A stretch of DNA of 64,000 nucleotides from Chionis minor (taxonomy: Eukaryota; Chordata; Aves; Charadriiformes; Chionididae). The stretch is from the NCBI GenBank assembly GCA_013398295.1, contig VZSF01003273.1:636192-700191 (forward strand). The letters run 5' to 3'. The notes beneath the pieces were generated by a model that searched no databases, was not told where the DNA came from, and saw nothing but the letters and a program-made list of their open reading frames with translations. The position numbers and the translations under genes are program-made. Position 1 is the first letter of the stretch; every line of letters begins with the position of its first letter. Below, piece after piece: positions 34,201-45,829 of this stretch.

Positions 34201-35896
34201 CTTGTGTTACTGCAATGGCGTCACGGAAGCAGTACCCAGAAAGGAGAGCGATTCTGGACCAGACCCTTAGACCTGGGCTGCTTTCGGCTTGCGGTCCGTG
34301 AAGGCTGCGGATTGCCGTGAAAGGCAAGTTGGAAAAGCTTAAACCTGCGGTTCGGGGACTTGGTCCACCTCCGCGGTGGTCCTAGGTGTTGAGAAAGGTT
34401 GAAAATCATTTACCAAACAGAGCCGCTGGCCCCAGAGTAATTAAAAGGAATGTGCTTGGGGCGCAGACAGGGGTTTGGAAATCCTGGCTTTTCTGTCTGT
34501 CTCCCAGTGAGGATGCTCAGCCCTGCTCCATGTAAAACTTGGCTAAGAGAAAATTGGTCACCAAAAAAAGCTGCTGATGAAGAACACGCTTTATGATTTG
34601 GAGTTGGGTGCCAATTCACATTTTCAGGTGGAACTTTCCGCCCTACCCCACTTTTGGACTTTGTGGCATCTAACAGAGTTGCCGGCCCTTGTTACCCTGA
34701 GGCGCGTGGCCGTCCCTGTGTCGGTGCAGATGGTGGGGCTGGTTTCCGCATCTGCCTTCTCCAAAATGTGGGAATTTCTCCGTGCGTCTTCCTGGAGGGC
34801 CAGGAGGGGCTGACCCAGTCTGGGAGGTGGTGCTGTACCTCATAGCAAGGGAAAATGTCACCGTCCCTCCAGCGTGAGCTTCCAAGTGGTGTTTTTGGGC
34901 AGTGCTGCAGCGGGTAGCCCAGCTTCCCCGTATCCTTGTTTCTGGATGAAGCTGGGTGAGCTCCCGGCAGGTGCTCGGTTGGAACTGGGATGTTTGGCAG
35001 CCGCCTTCATGCGCGATCACCATCCTCTGCTTCCAGCCAGGGCACTCCTGAGCTGAGCCTTGCTCCTCCTTCCCTGGGCTGTGAATCGCAGTCCTTGGTA
35101 TGCAGGGAGGAGCCGGGAGCAGTGGGAAAGCTGCCTGGGGCAGGAGAGCAGCTTTATTGCACCCTCTGAAATGTCACGTTGGTGAAGCCGCCGCGGGCGA
35201 TGGCGTTGGAGTGATTTGGTGGACGTTTGTAGCCAGAGTCCATCTCTCCGCAGAAACCAGACATCACGTGGCTCTCGCCTCGCGCTGGAAGCTGTCACTG
35301 TTGCTAATGTGACACATCAGAGATGAGATGCTGCTTCTCATTAGCATCAGGGGGTAAAGGGCATCCTCCAGAGGATTTGGTGCGGTGGCTGCCGCATCAT
35401 TAACACAGGCGGCCAGCAGCAGCTCTTGGCCTTTCATTTGCTTTGTATCATCTAGTCTTATAAAAGATCTGGATGCTTGGAATAATTGTTGGTAATGGCT
35501 AATGAGGAATTGTCAGGCATGCGATTGCCGCGTCCTTTAGCCATGTGGCAGCGTGGCAGACGCAGCCCGGTGCCGCAGCACTATTTATGTGTATTTTGCC
35601 AGCACCTGCTCACCTTGACCTGCGTTGCCTGGAGTGATGGATGAGCACAGAGTGTGTCCTCAAGTTTAATAACTTAAAGGCTGAAGGGCTCAGACTCTCA
35701 TGTATATCGATATTTCTTTTTCCTTAATTAGCATTCACAGTGATTCTTCCCAAGTGCCTGCTCTTCAGATGGGCTCGCTGGAAAGCTGCCGTGTTTTGTT
35801 AGCCCTGGGGTGTGATTTTAAGGAAATGTCTGGATAAGCTGCTCCACACGGAGAGGAGGCTGATGTCTGTTTTCTTCCTTCCTTTCTCTTTCCTAG

Positions 35897-36106
35897 AAAT
35901 TGGCAGCTGAATGCCAGAGTGCTGGCTATCCGGGGACCCTCATCCCGTACAAATGCGATCTCTCCAACGAAGAGGAGATCCTGTCGATGTTCTCCGCCAT
36001 CAAGACCCTTCATCAAGGAGTTGATGTCTGCATCAACAACGCGGGGCTGGCACGCCCGGAGCCCTTGCTCTCAGGGAAGACGGAGGGCTGGCGGACGATG
36101 ATAGAT
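35897..36106 (+). CDS. DHRS11: DHRS11 exon 2
   Basis: 70 codons, KLAAECQSAGYPGTLIPY through GWRTMID. Includes CDLSNEE and CINNAG. Acceptor TTTCCTAG, donor GAT|GTGAGT. Confidence 0.95.
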
Positions 36107-39100
36107 GTGAGTAGCATCACCGGGAGAGCAGGAACTGTGCTAGTTTTATTTCTTCTGGCCACCAGCACCATTGGCCCCATCTTCTTATTTCGCGTGTGCA
36201 GAGCTGAGGACCTGCTTCCCATCTGGCTGTGGCATGGCCTGGGTTTGCCGACTGGGAAGTGGAAAGACATCACGCACTGCTGAGCCACATGCCTTCGCAC
36301 TGAAGTATGAAAACATTCACTACCTTCAGCAGCGTTTTTCCTTTAGCTCAATGGCATTCTAAAGGGTGATGAGCCTCATTTTTTTTTTTTTTCCTTCAAT
36401 AAAATAGGAAATTGAATGCCAAGCACTGGCTTTTGTAGCTAATCCTGTTAGTTGCAGCAGTGGGTTGTAAAATGGGCAGATTCTTTTTGGCTTAAAAAGC
36501 TGTAATGCTTTTTGTCTTTATAGCTTAATTTTCTGCCCATAATCTGGTTGAAGTTGGATGATGTGAACAAGGCAGTTCCATGTGCCGAACTGGGAGTTTG
36601 TGCAAATGCTCCATGCCATTTACCAGCAGCGCTTCTGCCTGGGTGTTGCTGCCCTGAGGTGCTGCTGTGCATCTTTTTGGGACCTCTCCATCTTTTGTTG
36701 TTATGTGGTGGCCTTTTTTCTGCGCACAGCAATGGCAGCCACAGCTGTGGAACCCTGGCCCAGTTCATGTGCCCTTTCAACAGCCCTTTTGTACTGGCCT
36801 TGCTGCAGCTCTGGCCAGTGAGATGCTGAAACAGGAGCTTTTCCCCTCCTACACTACCTACTTTTGTGCATGAAAGTGTCATCCGCGTAGGAATAGGAGT
36901 GAAACTCATGGCTTTGAGTAAACCTTGCAGCACCTCCTGCAGCTGCGAGGGCTTGTCCTGGTGAAGGAAAAGACGTGTCTGTTTGAAAATCTGCTTGAAG
37001 CTGTAGGCTCGGGGCCCCTACACCTGACAGCGGAGTCAGCCAGGATCTGTCTGCTCTGGCAGCAGCCGGTGGCTGTTCATCCAGCAGCAGATTCAGGGGT
37101 TGTGTAAAGCAACACAGAGGCACATCGAGGCTTCAGACTCCTGCTGCCAGGGCAAGAGCTGCCATATCCTGCCTAATTAAGTTCTTGTTAGGATTTTGGC
37201 CGCTCTGCTGGCTGCTGTGACTGCAGCCAAAGCGAGCTCAGCTCAGCTTTGTCTGCCCAGCCGGGCTTTTGTGGGTTGCCCAGCCTGGGTCACTGCACAG
37301 CCGCACCTCCCCGTTCCTGGTTGCCATGGAGTCTTTAAAGAAAATTAAGTGAAGTGTAGCTGAGGCTGAGCTGGTGTAAAGCAGGGCACTTCCCAGTGTT
37401 GTCTTGCTGCAAGCCGGGCCCTGTGGGTCGCCTGCACCTCGTAAGCTCCTCATCCTGTCGTTGTATCTTGTGTGGATGCCTCCGTAGGTGCTGCCCAGCC
37501 CTCGCATCCGTTTCTCTTTGTTCTTCTGACCTTTTGTTCTTGGTAAGGTGGGCAGGCTGGGGGAAATGTCTGGCTTTTGCCTACTGAAGGCTTTTCCCCT
37601 CTCCATGCTTTCTTCCCTGGCTGCTCAGGTGGGAGTGCTCCCTTTGTCCCACCTTCCACCAGTTTTAGGGAGGAGGATTTTGGAATGGGGAATTGTCCTG
37701 TATGACACAGTTCCATGTTGGTATTTACAGTGGCCTGATGTGGGGTTTGGGAGCCTGTGGGGTCCCTCTCCTGTGGGTGCTGCTGTGTGCACCCTTTGGA
37801 GCTGCCTCGGGGTGACGGATGGGGTGGGATGAGAGGCAGATTGGTGGCTTCACAGGGGCAGCATCAGGAAAACAAGCTGGGGGAACATTTTATTCCCACA
37901 GGTGATCTGTGCAGCTGTACCTGCTCTCATTTGCTTGGAAAAAATGCTGTTGTAGCACTGGGAACAGACTAAGACACTCACGCTTTCTTCATATACTGGC
38001 AGATTTTTATTTTTTTTCCTCTCACCGGCTTCCCAGCAGCTGGTGGGTTTGCTCTTGGCTTGTGTCTAATTGTCTGATTAACACTTGCACCTTCAATACG
38101 CAGCTGAAGCCCTGGGACCCTCCAGAGCCAAATGCTGCACCCACCTCAGCCTAAGCAGCCTGAGAAGCCTGGGTTTTGCTTTTTATCCTATTGGTAAGCA
38201 GCAGAAACAGCTCAAGCTTTTTCTTTTTGCCGTCTGTCCGCAGCTTTGTGGCTGTGAGCGCTGTGCTTGGAAATCTCGCTCTCCAAGCGCGCGGTGGCTG
38301 TGCAGGTGCCGGCGTGGCCCCGGCTTCGGGGAGGGATCTGCAGTGACGGCTCCCCCCGCTGTGGCACACCAGCCCCAGGGAGCCACTCGCCGGGCCCATT
38401 TCTCCTGCATGCTCTGAAGCTCTCGGAGGGTCAGGACGCGGGAAGGTTGCCAGCACCTTTCACGGGCCACTGGGCTTCGCAGAGCTGAGCGGGAGCAGGG
38501 AGGCTTCTTCCAAAGGTCTCTTGGAGAGAGGTGTTGGTGAGCAGCGCACGCTGAGAGATGCTGTTGGAGACTTTCAGTGCGCTTCCGGGCTGCATGACAG
38601 CAGAAGTTTCCAAACAGCCATTGATCTATTGATTTAGGAGGCATTAGGGCCTTAAATTAAAGGCGTTTTTTTTTCTTTTTGGTAAATTGATTTTTGTTTC
38701 TATGCATTTTTCATGAGCTTTGAGGCTCTCTCTCCTTCCAGGCTCCCCTCTTGGTATACCTATTCCATAAAATTTCTTGCTATACATCTAATAGTCGAAA
38801 TAATGTTATCATTTACTTATTCCTCCTCTTTTTTTAAATGTTCCGGTTCCTTATTGTCTGGTATCTGTTCCCAAGAAGGAGCTGCATCTCCCTGGGCTGC
38901 AGGAATCTCGTGTTAAGAATCGCGTCTCCATCGCTGTGCAGCCGCGCAGAGCCCAGCGCTGCCAGCCAGCCAGTTCGGTGGCTGGGAGGGAGGGAGGGTG
39001 TTATCGCAGGCAGCTTTTGCTTCCCAGCTTTCCCCCATTTCTTCCTACTTGTTTGTGAGGTTGTGCTTGACGTGAGGCTGGAGCAAAGTCCTCCAGCCTT

Positions 39101-42100
39101 CCCCGATCTGCACAGGAGTAGCCGGGGCCGGATGCTGTGTACACACCGGCTCCAGGCTCTGGGATTTGAACGGTTCCTTCACGTTTTACCCACTGACCTT
39201 TACAGCCAGGAATTCAAGCTGAACTTTCCATTTGCTCTGTTCAGGGCACAAAGGACTGCAGCGCGCATCCTCTGGCTCCTCTAGACACTAAATGGGTTTG
39301 ATTCTTCTTGGCATTATTCGCTGGCCAGCGAGGTTCTGTTCTTGCTTTTACATACCATCTGTGCAGAGATATGTTTTCTGTAACCTGCATTTTCGTACGT
39401 GCTTAGGAGCTGGGATACTCATTTTGATGCCTTAGAAAAGGCTGATTCTGGGAAGTGAAATGCTCAGCGCTTCCAGGAACAGGATCTTTTATGTTCCCCC
39501 AACCTGGCAATTGGAACTCATTAATTACTAGAAAATGTGCCTTCATTGTTTCTATTGCATTAGCACACACAGGCGGCAGTGGCAGAGCGGCTCCCTCGTG
39601 CAGCATGCTGTGCAATGGCAGAGCGCAGATGTGTTGGCTGTCTTTGCTAAGGGACCTTTGAACCTTTTGTTCTTAAAATAGGAATAAGGCTGAAAAATGT
39701 CTTGCGTGGGTATTTGTAAGAACGGCCTTCAGATTGTTTCTTGAAGTGATACAGCCTTAAGACTTGCTCATTTTCCAGGCGTGATTTTAGGTTCCTGAGT
39801 GCCCGTCCCACATTTTGAAATGGCGTTTCACCCAAAAATCCTGGGGGTGCTATGGGGAAAAGGCAGCGAGGCAATCCCAGCTCAGCTGCCTTCCAGCCAG
39901 TTGTTGTGTTGTACCAGAGTGTCTTATCGTACGGGCGCTGGACTTTCCCGTGTGGCTGTTGGTGAGTATTTCGCTTCGCCAGTAGCTGTCAAAAGGTAGT
40001 AACTCTGCCCACGCAAGGAAGCTTTGCTGAGCGTGAGTCACGCGTTGGAGTGGGGCTCCGGCTTTAGGCTGATGTTACCCTCTAGTGGCCTGCGGAGATG
40101 GAGTGGAGCTGGGGAGCGACTGCACCGAAGACGCGGTGCCTGGTGGCTTGGAGGTGTGCTGGGGCAGGGAGGAAAGCAGGGATGTTGTTTGTGACAAAGG
40201 CTTTTTAGGCTAACAGTTGCCAGGATCTGTGTCTGAAAGGACGTGGTTAATAGATCAAACAGGATCGCGCTTTCCTTGACCTCCTTACTGTGAAATCCAA
40301 AAGCCTTCAGATGCTCTGCCTGCTCCGGGCTTCGCCCCGGTGCTGAGGTGGTTGCACAGTGCCACTTCTGCTGATACGTCTGCTTGCTTTCTTCCTCGCA
40401 CAGGCAGGGTAAATCTTCAACCTGGTGCCAGGCAGTTTATCTCCGTAGTTCCAGGTATGATGGCTGAGATACCTGGCAGTGACTGTGTGCTCAACCAAAG
40501 TGCACTTGGATGAGGATGATGACTCTACTTGTTGTGTTGCTTGGGTACGCCAGGATCAGATAAGCATGCTATTTATCTATTGCCAAGACAAAAACTCGTA
40601 ACGTGGCCTCCAGTAATGAATAGAAATAACGACCGAGACAAAAGCAGTGACCGGAAGATTCTTCGGCTGACCCCACTCATCCTTTGTGTGCTGCTCAGTA
40701 ATTACATCTCTCAAATCCATCCCTTTCTGCCTCTTACTTTCTGGTTTCCAAAGTAATGTTCCTCTCTTGCGTGTCCTTTTGTGCTAGCAAGTCCTTGTTA
40801 GCCTGCCCCATTTTTGTTTATAAGTTCCACGGGGATGATAGCTGGCCCTCTCCCCTATCCTCCCCATGGCCTTGTTCCTGCTGCTCCTCCCATTAATAGT
40901 CGCACCTGACTTCTGATTCATCAGAAATTTAGTTCTTCCTGGATGTTAAGTTCACGGCGCTGTTGACTCATTCAGTTAGCCAAGTGACATGCCATTAGGT
41001 GGGACCTGCCACCTTGTCCTGCCTTGAAACGGCTACATCCTTTCTGGAGCGCTTCAGCAGACACTCTCTAGCTTTCAGCCACTTTTCCAAATCTAAAGCA
41101 CTATAAACGAGTAATTAGCACTGCTTGCTCGTCAGTCTTGCACACACCTCTGGGTGCTTTGTATTCCAGCTGGGGGGAAATTTCCATATCTCTGTCTGCC
41201 TGGGAACTTTGTTTTATGGTCAGCAAATGTTGAAGGCATCTGCGCATTAACGGCGGCACATCGCGGAGGTGACACGACTGAGTTTGAGCCGCAGCGTGCT
41301 CAAAGCGTGCTGGTGCAAAGAGCAAGAGCCTGGAAAGCTCTGGATACTGTGCTAAAGGACTGGATAAATTTCCATGTCCTTTCTTCCTTGGCTTACCCAG
41401 TTAGGGCTGGGGAAAATGTCAGCGGACAGCGTGACAGATTGGTGGCTGTCGTATCTGCAGGGTTACTTGCCCACTCTGGCCCTCCCTGTGGCACGACGTG
41501 ATCTTTGGCTTCATCTGTGCAGGGGAAGCTCTTTGCTAGCCTGTTTGCAGTGCCTCTGAGCGCCTGGCGCTCCGGCAGGCGATATCTGGGGATTTCCTCA
41601 TTAACTGGCTGACCTAATTACCTGCTGTCAGTGTCCTATCAGCTGCCCAAACACCAGTGCGCTCAGTGCTGTACAAAATAAACAACTTTGTCTCCTGGGC
41701 ACAGTGCTGACTGCAGGGAGGTGGATTTGTTCTCCCTTACTTTGCACTCTACCCTCACGCTTGCCCGTAAAATGGTTAAGTCCATGTATTTCTGGCAGAG
41801 GCCAAGGCTGTCCCGCAAAACCGGGTATTTGTGCTTCCCCTGCCCAAACCCCTTCTTTCAGCAGCCGCAAGCTTGGTCGCAGCGAGACGGGCGGTGTGCG
41901 TATGTGCATTTCCCTCTGTTGGCGTTTGCAGGAATTGCTGCGAGTCAGGGACTGGAACCTGCATCCGCAGCTCCGGGTGCGCGGGGGCACGTCGCAGGGT
42001 GCCAGGCAGGGCTGCTGGGCTTAGTTTCTTCTTCTTTTCTCTTCCCGCAGGTCAACGTGATGGCTGTGAGCATCTGCACCCGAGAGGCCTACCAGTCCAT

Positions 42101-45042
42101 GAAAGAGAGAAACATCGACGATGGGCATATTATTAACATTAACAGGTACGCAAGGGGGGAATGCGGGATGAGCCCACGTGTGCTTCTTCCTCCCCACCTC
42201 ACAGAGAGGATTTAAAGCTTTAACCTTGGAGTGGGCTGATGGTGCCCAAGGAAGGGTTTTCGAAGGATTGCCGTGGTTGGTTTTTCAAACCACTTTTTTT
42301 AACCTCTGCTGGTCTACATGCAAGAAAGACCGAACCGGGGGGAAAAGGATAATGCCAACCGCTTGCGATGGTGCAAGGTTGAAGGTTGAAACTTCTTGAC
42401 CAGTTCCAGAAAACATCTGGGTCGAGAGGAAGCTCTGGTGGTAGGCATTCCCTGCAGGAGAGGGGGATTCCTCCCGTAGCCACCATGTCAGCGTCTCTTC
42501 CTGCGTTCCTTACGGTGGTTTGAATATCCTGTTGATCCCTTCTCAGCTCTCTGCTTGCCTGCCACCTCTCAGCACTTTCCTTTCTGCTCTCTCCTCAGCA
42601 TGAACGGCCACAGCGTTGTGCCACAGTCGGTGGTGCATTTTTACAGTGCCACCAAGTATGCGGTCACAGCCCTCACGGAGGGGCTGAGGCAAGAACTCAG
42701 AGAAGCCAAGACTCATATACGAGCGACAGTGAGTACCGTGGGCTCTCTTCCTCTCTCCTCCTTTTGTGGGTGGTAGAGAGCTGGCAGGCTTTATGGGACA
42801 GAGGTTTTCCCTTTGGAAAACAGGCAAGGAAATGCAAAAATAGTGCTTATGACACTGGGAACATTCAGGTCCTATGGCCAACTGTCCCTGGCCACCTGTC
42901 TTTCCCAGGCAGAGAGAGACCGCGGGGCAGAAGGCGTTGCAGCGATGAGCTGTGTCAGGGAATAAACTTTTTGGGTGCACGAAGTAGGCAGTTGCTTGTC
43001 CGGGAGCCGGGGGAGCTCATGAGAGCAGAGGGAGGCAATCAGCTGAGCTGTTCGCGCTCATTCAGAGCTTGCATCTCAGAAGGGAGGTGTCCAGAAGTTA
43101 ACTTGTATTTTCTGTCATTTTCTCTGCTTCTCTGTCCCGTTGGGACACGAAAAGGGAAGTACCCATGGGCAGTTCCCCAGGGGTACCTGCCACAACGGTC
43201 ATTAAGGCAAAGTCTGCTCTCTTAAACTATTCCCCCAGAAAAAGAGTGGGGAAGGAGAACAATAGAGAGGGCTGGGTGTTATGGCTTTTTCAGTGCTAAG
43301 AAGTTATCTTTTTTTTTTTTATTCCTTTACTGGAGGGGAATTACAAATCCTATTAGGATGTGCTCTGCTTTTTTCCAGTGTATATCTCCAGGACTGGTGG
43401 AAACGGGATTTGCTTTTAAACTGCATGACAATGACCCTGAGAGAGCTGCTGCAACCTATGAGAGCATTCGGGTAGGACATGGAGAAACGGAATCAGAGGG
43501 AAGCGGCTCTGACTGTAGTTTAACAGTCTCTCTCCTGGCTAATAGCACAAGGGACTAGTCCTGCAGAGTGCCCAATGCTTTCCAGGATGTAATCAGCATC
43601 CCCAAAGTCTCAGCACTCAAACATCAGATTTTGCACTGATATGTGAATATGATAGATTTTCATTTGGATTCAGGTTCAGTTTCCCACTCCCTATATTTTC
43701 CCTTTTATTTTCAAGTTCCTGTAAATAAATATCAGCCAGCTTTGACATTTTGCAGGCTATGACTTCTTTACTGAAGAGAAGATCTAATAAGCAAACATGC
43801 CTACGCAAGAAGAAATGTGAGAACGTGTTGCCTTGCAGGTGGCTAGCACAGGATTTCTTGCGCGTCTGTGGGAATTTTCGATAAGGATGGCAATGCCTGA
43901 CCTGGCAGAATTCCTGTGCCAGTAGTAAGACTATTCGCAGCAAATGGAGAATTATCGATGCATCCTTTGTTAAATTTTTAATGATTTTTTTTTCCCCCCT
44001 TGCTTGCTTGCGTCTTTTTGACATGCCCCAGTGACACTGTTGAAACTCATTATTGATGGTTAGGAAAGGAGTGAGCTTGTGGTTAACTTCCTGAGAGGTG
44101 CCCTTTGACTGAGAATCTCTTTCCTGTCCTTCCAGTGTCTAAAAGCTGAAGATATGGCTAACGCTGTCATATATGTCCTCAGCGCCCCACCTCATGTACA
44201 GGTAGGCTCTGCTTGGGCTGGAGGGCTCTGCCGGGGGTGGCTGAAGGCAGAGGGGGGGAACTGGTGCCCTGACATTTGCTAATTGGCGTCGCAGCCGCTG
44301 TAGGGGCTGTGTGCTTAGCGGAGCCTGCGCTGGGGATTAGCAGTGATGGCATTTGTTTACACTTCCCTTACGGCAGCGATGGGATTGCACCGCTGGGGCC
44401 GCTCACAGCCCTGCGGATCCAGCAAAGGCTGCTCTGACCCCAGAGAAGGACCGCGCAAGGCACAGGGAACAGGGGGGAGATGGGCACGTTCTGCCCTTTT
44501 GGCTGATGCCATCTGAGATTTGCTGCTAGGCTTGCAGCCGGGTCAGGTTCTGCCACTTGCCAATATCACGTTGGGCTTGATCCTGCCAAGTGCTGCGCAC
44601 CTCCCCAGGGGAGGGAGTTCGGTTAGTTGAAAAGTCAAATTACTGAAAAGAAAATGGGTTCTGTTTTACCTCAAATCAGGACATTTGTGCTGCCAGAGGG
44701 ACTTTCCTCCTGTGAAACAAGAAGTGGCCAGCTTCGAGCTGGAGCCAGGAGGGTGCAGAACCAGTGTCAAAGTTTATGATATGCAGCATAAAAGTTCCTG
44801 TTGCAAAAGCAAACCTTGATCATGAGAGGTTTAGCAGCCCCCCACATGAACTCTGCTCCTTTGGAGCAAGACGTGGCCGTCTTGACGTGGGATCAGTAGT
44901 GATAGCTGGCCTTCTTGTCTTAAGAGGATAAAAAGTGCCCAGTGCAGGATTTAAGATGGACTTCAGTGCTCCAGTAAAATCCTGTGTTGGTCTCTTCCAG
45001 ATTGGAGATATACAGATGAGGCCCACGGAGCAGATATCATAG
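35897..45042 (+). CDS. DHRS11: Dehydrogenase/reductase SDR family member 11 (exons 2-7)
   Basis: Six exons join in frame: 35897-36106, 42051-42145, 42599-42728, 43379-43471, 44136-44201, 45001-45042. They give 211 residues; human DHRS11 has 260, so the missing part is the ~49-residue first exon with the TGxxxGIG dinucleotide motif. Classical SDR features are visible: the CDLSNEEE segment, the NNAG motif (CINNAGLARP), the structural/catalytic Asn in VNVMA, the catalytic Ser in NINS (codon split AG|C between exons 3 and 4), and the catalytic YxxxK in FYSATKYAVTA followed by the CISPG loop. The C terminus GDIQMRPTEQIS is typical of DHRS11. Known role: cytosolic NADP(H)-dependent reduction of 3- and 17-keto steroids and other carbonyls. 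Identity is secure; the first exon is unseen. Confidence 0.95.
42051..42145 (+). CDS. DHRS11: DHRS11 exon 3
   Basis: VNVMAVSICTREAYQSMKER, then NIDDGHIININ plus AG of the catalytic Ser codon. Acceptor CCCGCAG, donor CAG|GTACGC. Confidence 0.95.
42599..42728 (+). CDS. DHRS11: DHRS11 exon 4 (active site)
   Basis: C completes Ser, then MNGHSVVPQSVVHF and the YSATK active-site helix, ALTEGLRQELREA, ending HIRAT. Donor ACA|GTGAGT. Confidence 0.95.
43379..43471 (+). CDS. DHRS11: DHRS11 exon 5
   Basis: 31 codons: CISPGLVETGFAFKLHDND, then PERAAATYESIR. Acceptor TTTTCCAG, donor CGG|GTAGGA. Confidence 0.95.
44136..44201 (+). CDS. DHRS11: DHRS11 exon 6
   Basis: 22 codons, CLKAEDMANAVIYVL to APPHVQ. 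Acceptor CTTCCAG, donor CAG|GTAGGC. Confidence 0.95.
45001..45042 (+). CDS. DHRS11: DHRS11 exon 7 and stop
   Basis: 13 codons, IGDIQMRPTEQIS, and TAG at 45040-45042. Acceptor TCTTCCAG. The 3' UTR follows. Confidence 0.95.
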   Translation: MGDIQMRPTEQIS

Positions 45043-45793
45043 CAAATGAAGAGGACCGTGTGCAGCACCGTGTATCCACTCCACTTCGAACCCTCTGGCA
45101 ATTTAGGGTTTCGTCGGCTGGCTAGCAATGTTTTAATCAAGTACCAAGGATCACATTTGAAGACTTCCTTTTCTCTCCCTCTCTCTGAGCTGGTGCTGGT
45201 GCTGAGCCAGTTTAAAAAGAAATAGTAGTGGGTCTCTTTCTCCCCCACTCCTTTCTGAAACTGCTTAAGAGTAAAATGTCTTTGAAAATAATGCAGGGAA
45301 GTGGTTTGTGGAAGATTGATGTCTCCAGGCTGGTTTATTCTTCCTTTTGCTTTCTTTTCAAGGTTTGTTTGATCCTATTTGCTGATGCTGTGTCTGGACA
45401 TAGGTGAAGCGGCACGAGATGTTTGCCAGCTTCAGTGTGCTTAGGGTTTGGGATTTGCAGTGGACGTCATACATGAATCCATCTAATTTTTGGGTTTATT
45501 TTCATCAGATTGATTACTGATGGTAATGATGCATGTAATATCTTCTACTTCTTTCATACTGCACTGCCTAAACCCAGTGCACGATCTCACCCACCTCCCC
45601 AAGCCCTCCTTTCCCATTCACATGAATCATGCCTGCCAAGTTTGAGGAAGTATAAATGTGTGTGCTTGCTATTTCTCTTTTTTTCTAGGTAGATAGGTAA
45701 ATAGTTGGAGGAAAAGTACCTGTACACTTCTGCAGGTTAGAATGATCATCTAAGTGGCATAGTTACAGTAAGAGTGCGTTGTTTGGTATTTTT

Positions 45794-45799
45794 AATAAA
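45794..45799 (+). terminator. DHRS11: DHRS11 poly(A) signal
   Basis: AATAAA followed within 15 nt by TGTGTGCTGTCTTGTG, a good GU-rich downstream element. It gives a 3' UTR of about 770 nt. Confidence 0.7.
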
Positions 45800-45829
45800 A
45801 ACTAAATGTGTGCTGTCTTGTGATCACCT

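Larger units (their letters stand above)
22250..35896 (+). other. DHRS11: Probable DHRS11 intron 1
   Basis: About 13.6 kb with no supportable exon. Mostly GC-rich, with a 31-T tract near 27787-27817, a CR1 fragment (25993-26096) and an antisense MIR-type SINE (31143-31247). AT-rich islands at 24.44-24.90, 26.89-27.13, 31.25-31.88 and 35.29-35.76 kb stand out and are described in the findings. Open frames up to 186 codons are GC-driven and unrecognised. Confidence 0.55.
36107..45000 (+). other. DHRS11: DHRS11 introns 2-6: nothing else coding
   Basis: Intron 2 (36107-42050) is the long one; the others are 453-799 bp. Contents are unremarkable single-copy DNA with short T runs (36380-36391, 43310-43321). 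No further gene or confident transposon is seen. An open frame of 175 codons (41688-42215, +) merely runs into exon 3. Confidence 0.65.

Noticed and set aside
36448..36933. 161-codon minus-strand frame in DHRS11 intron 2
   Set aside because: No family resemblance; the overlapping plus-strand frames are equally long, as expected by chance.
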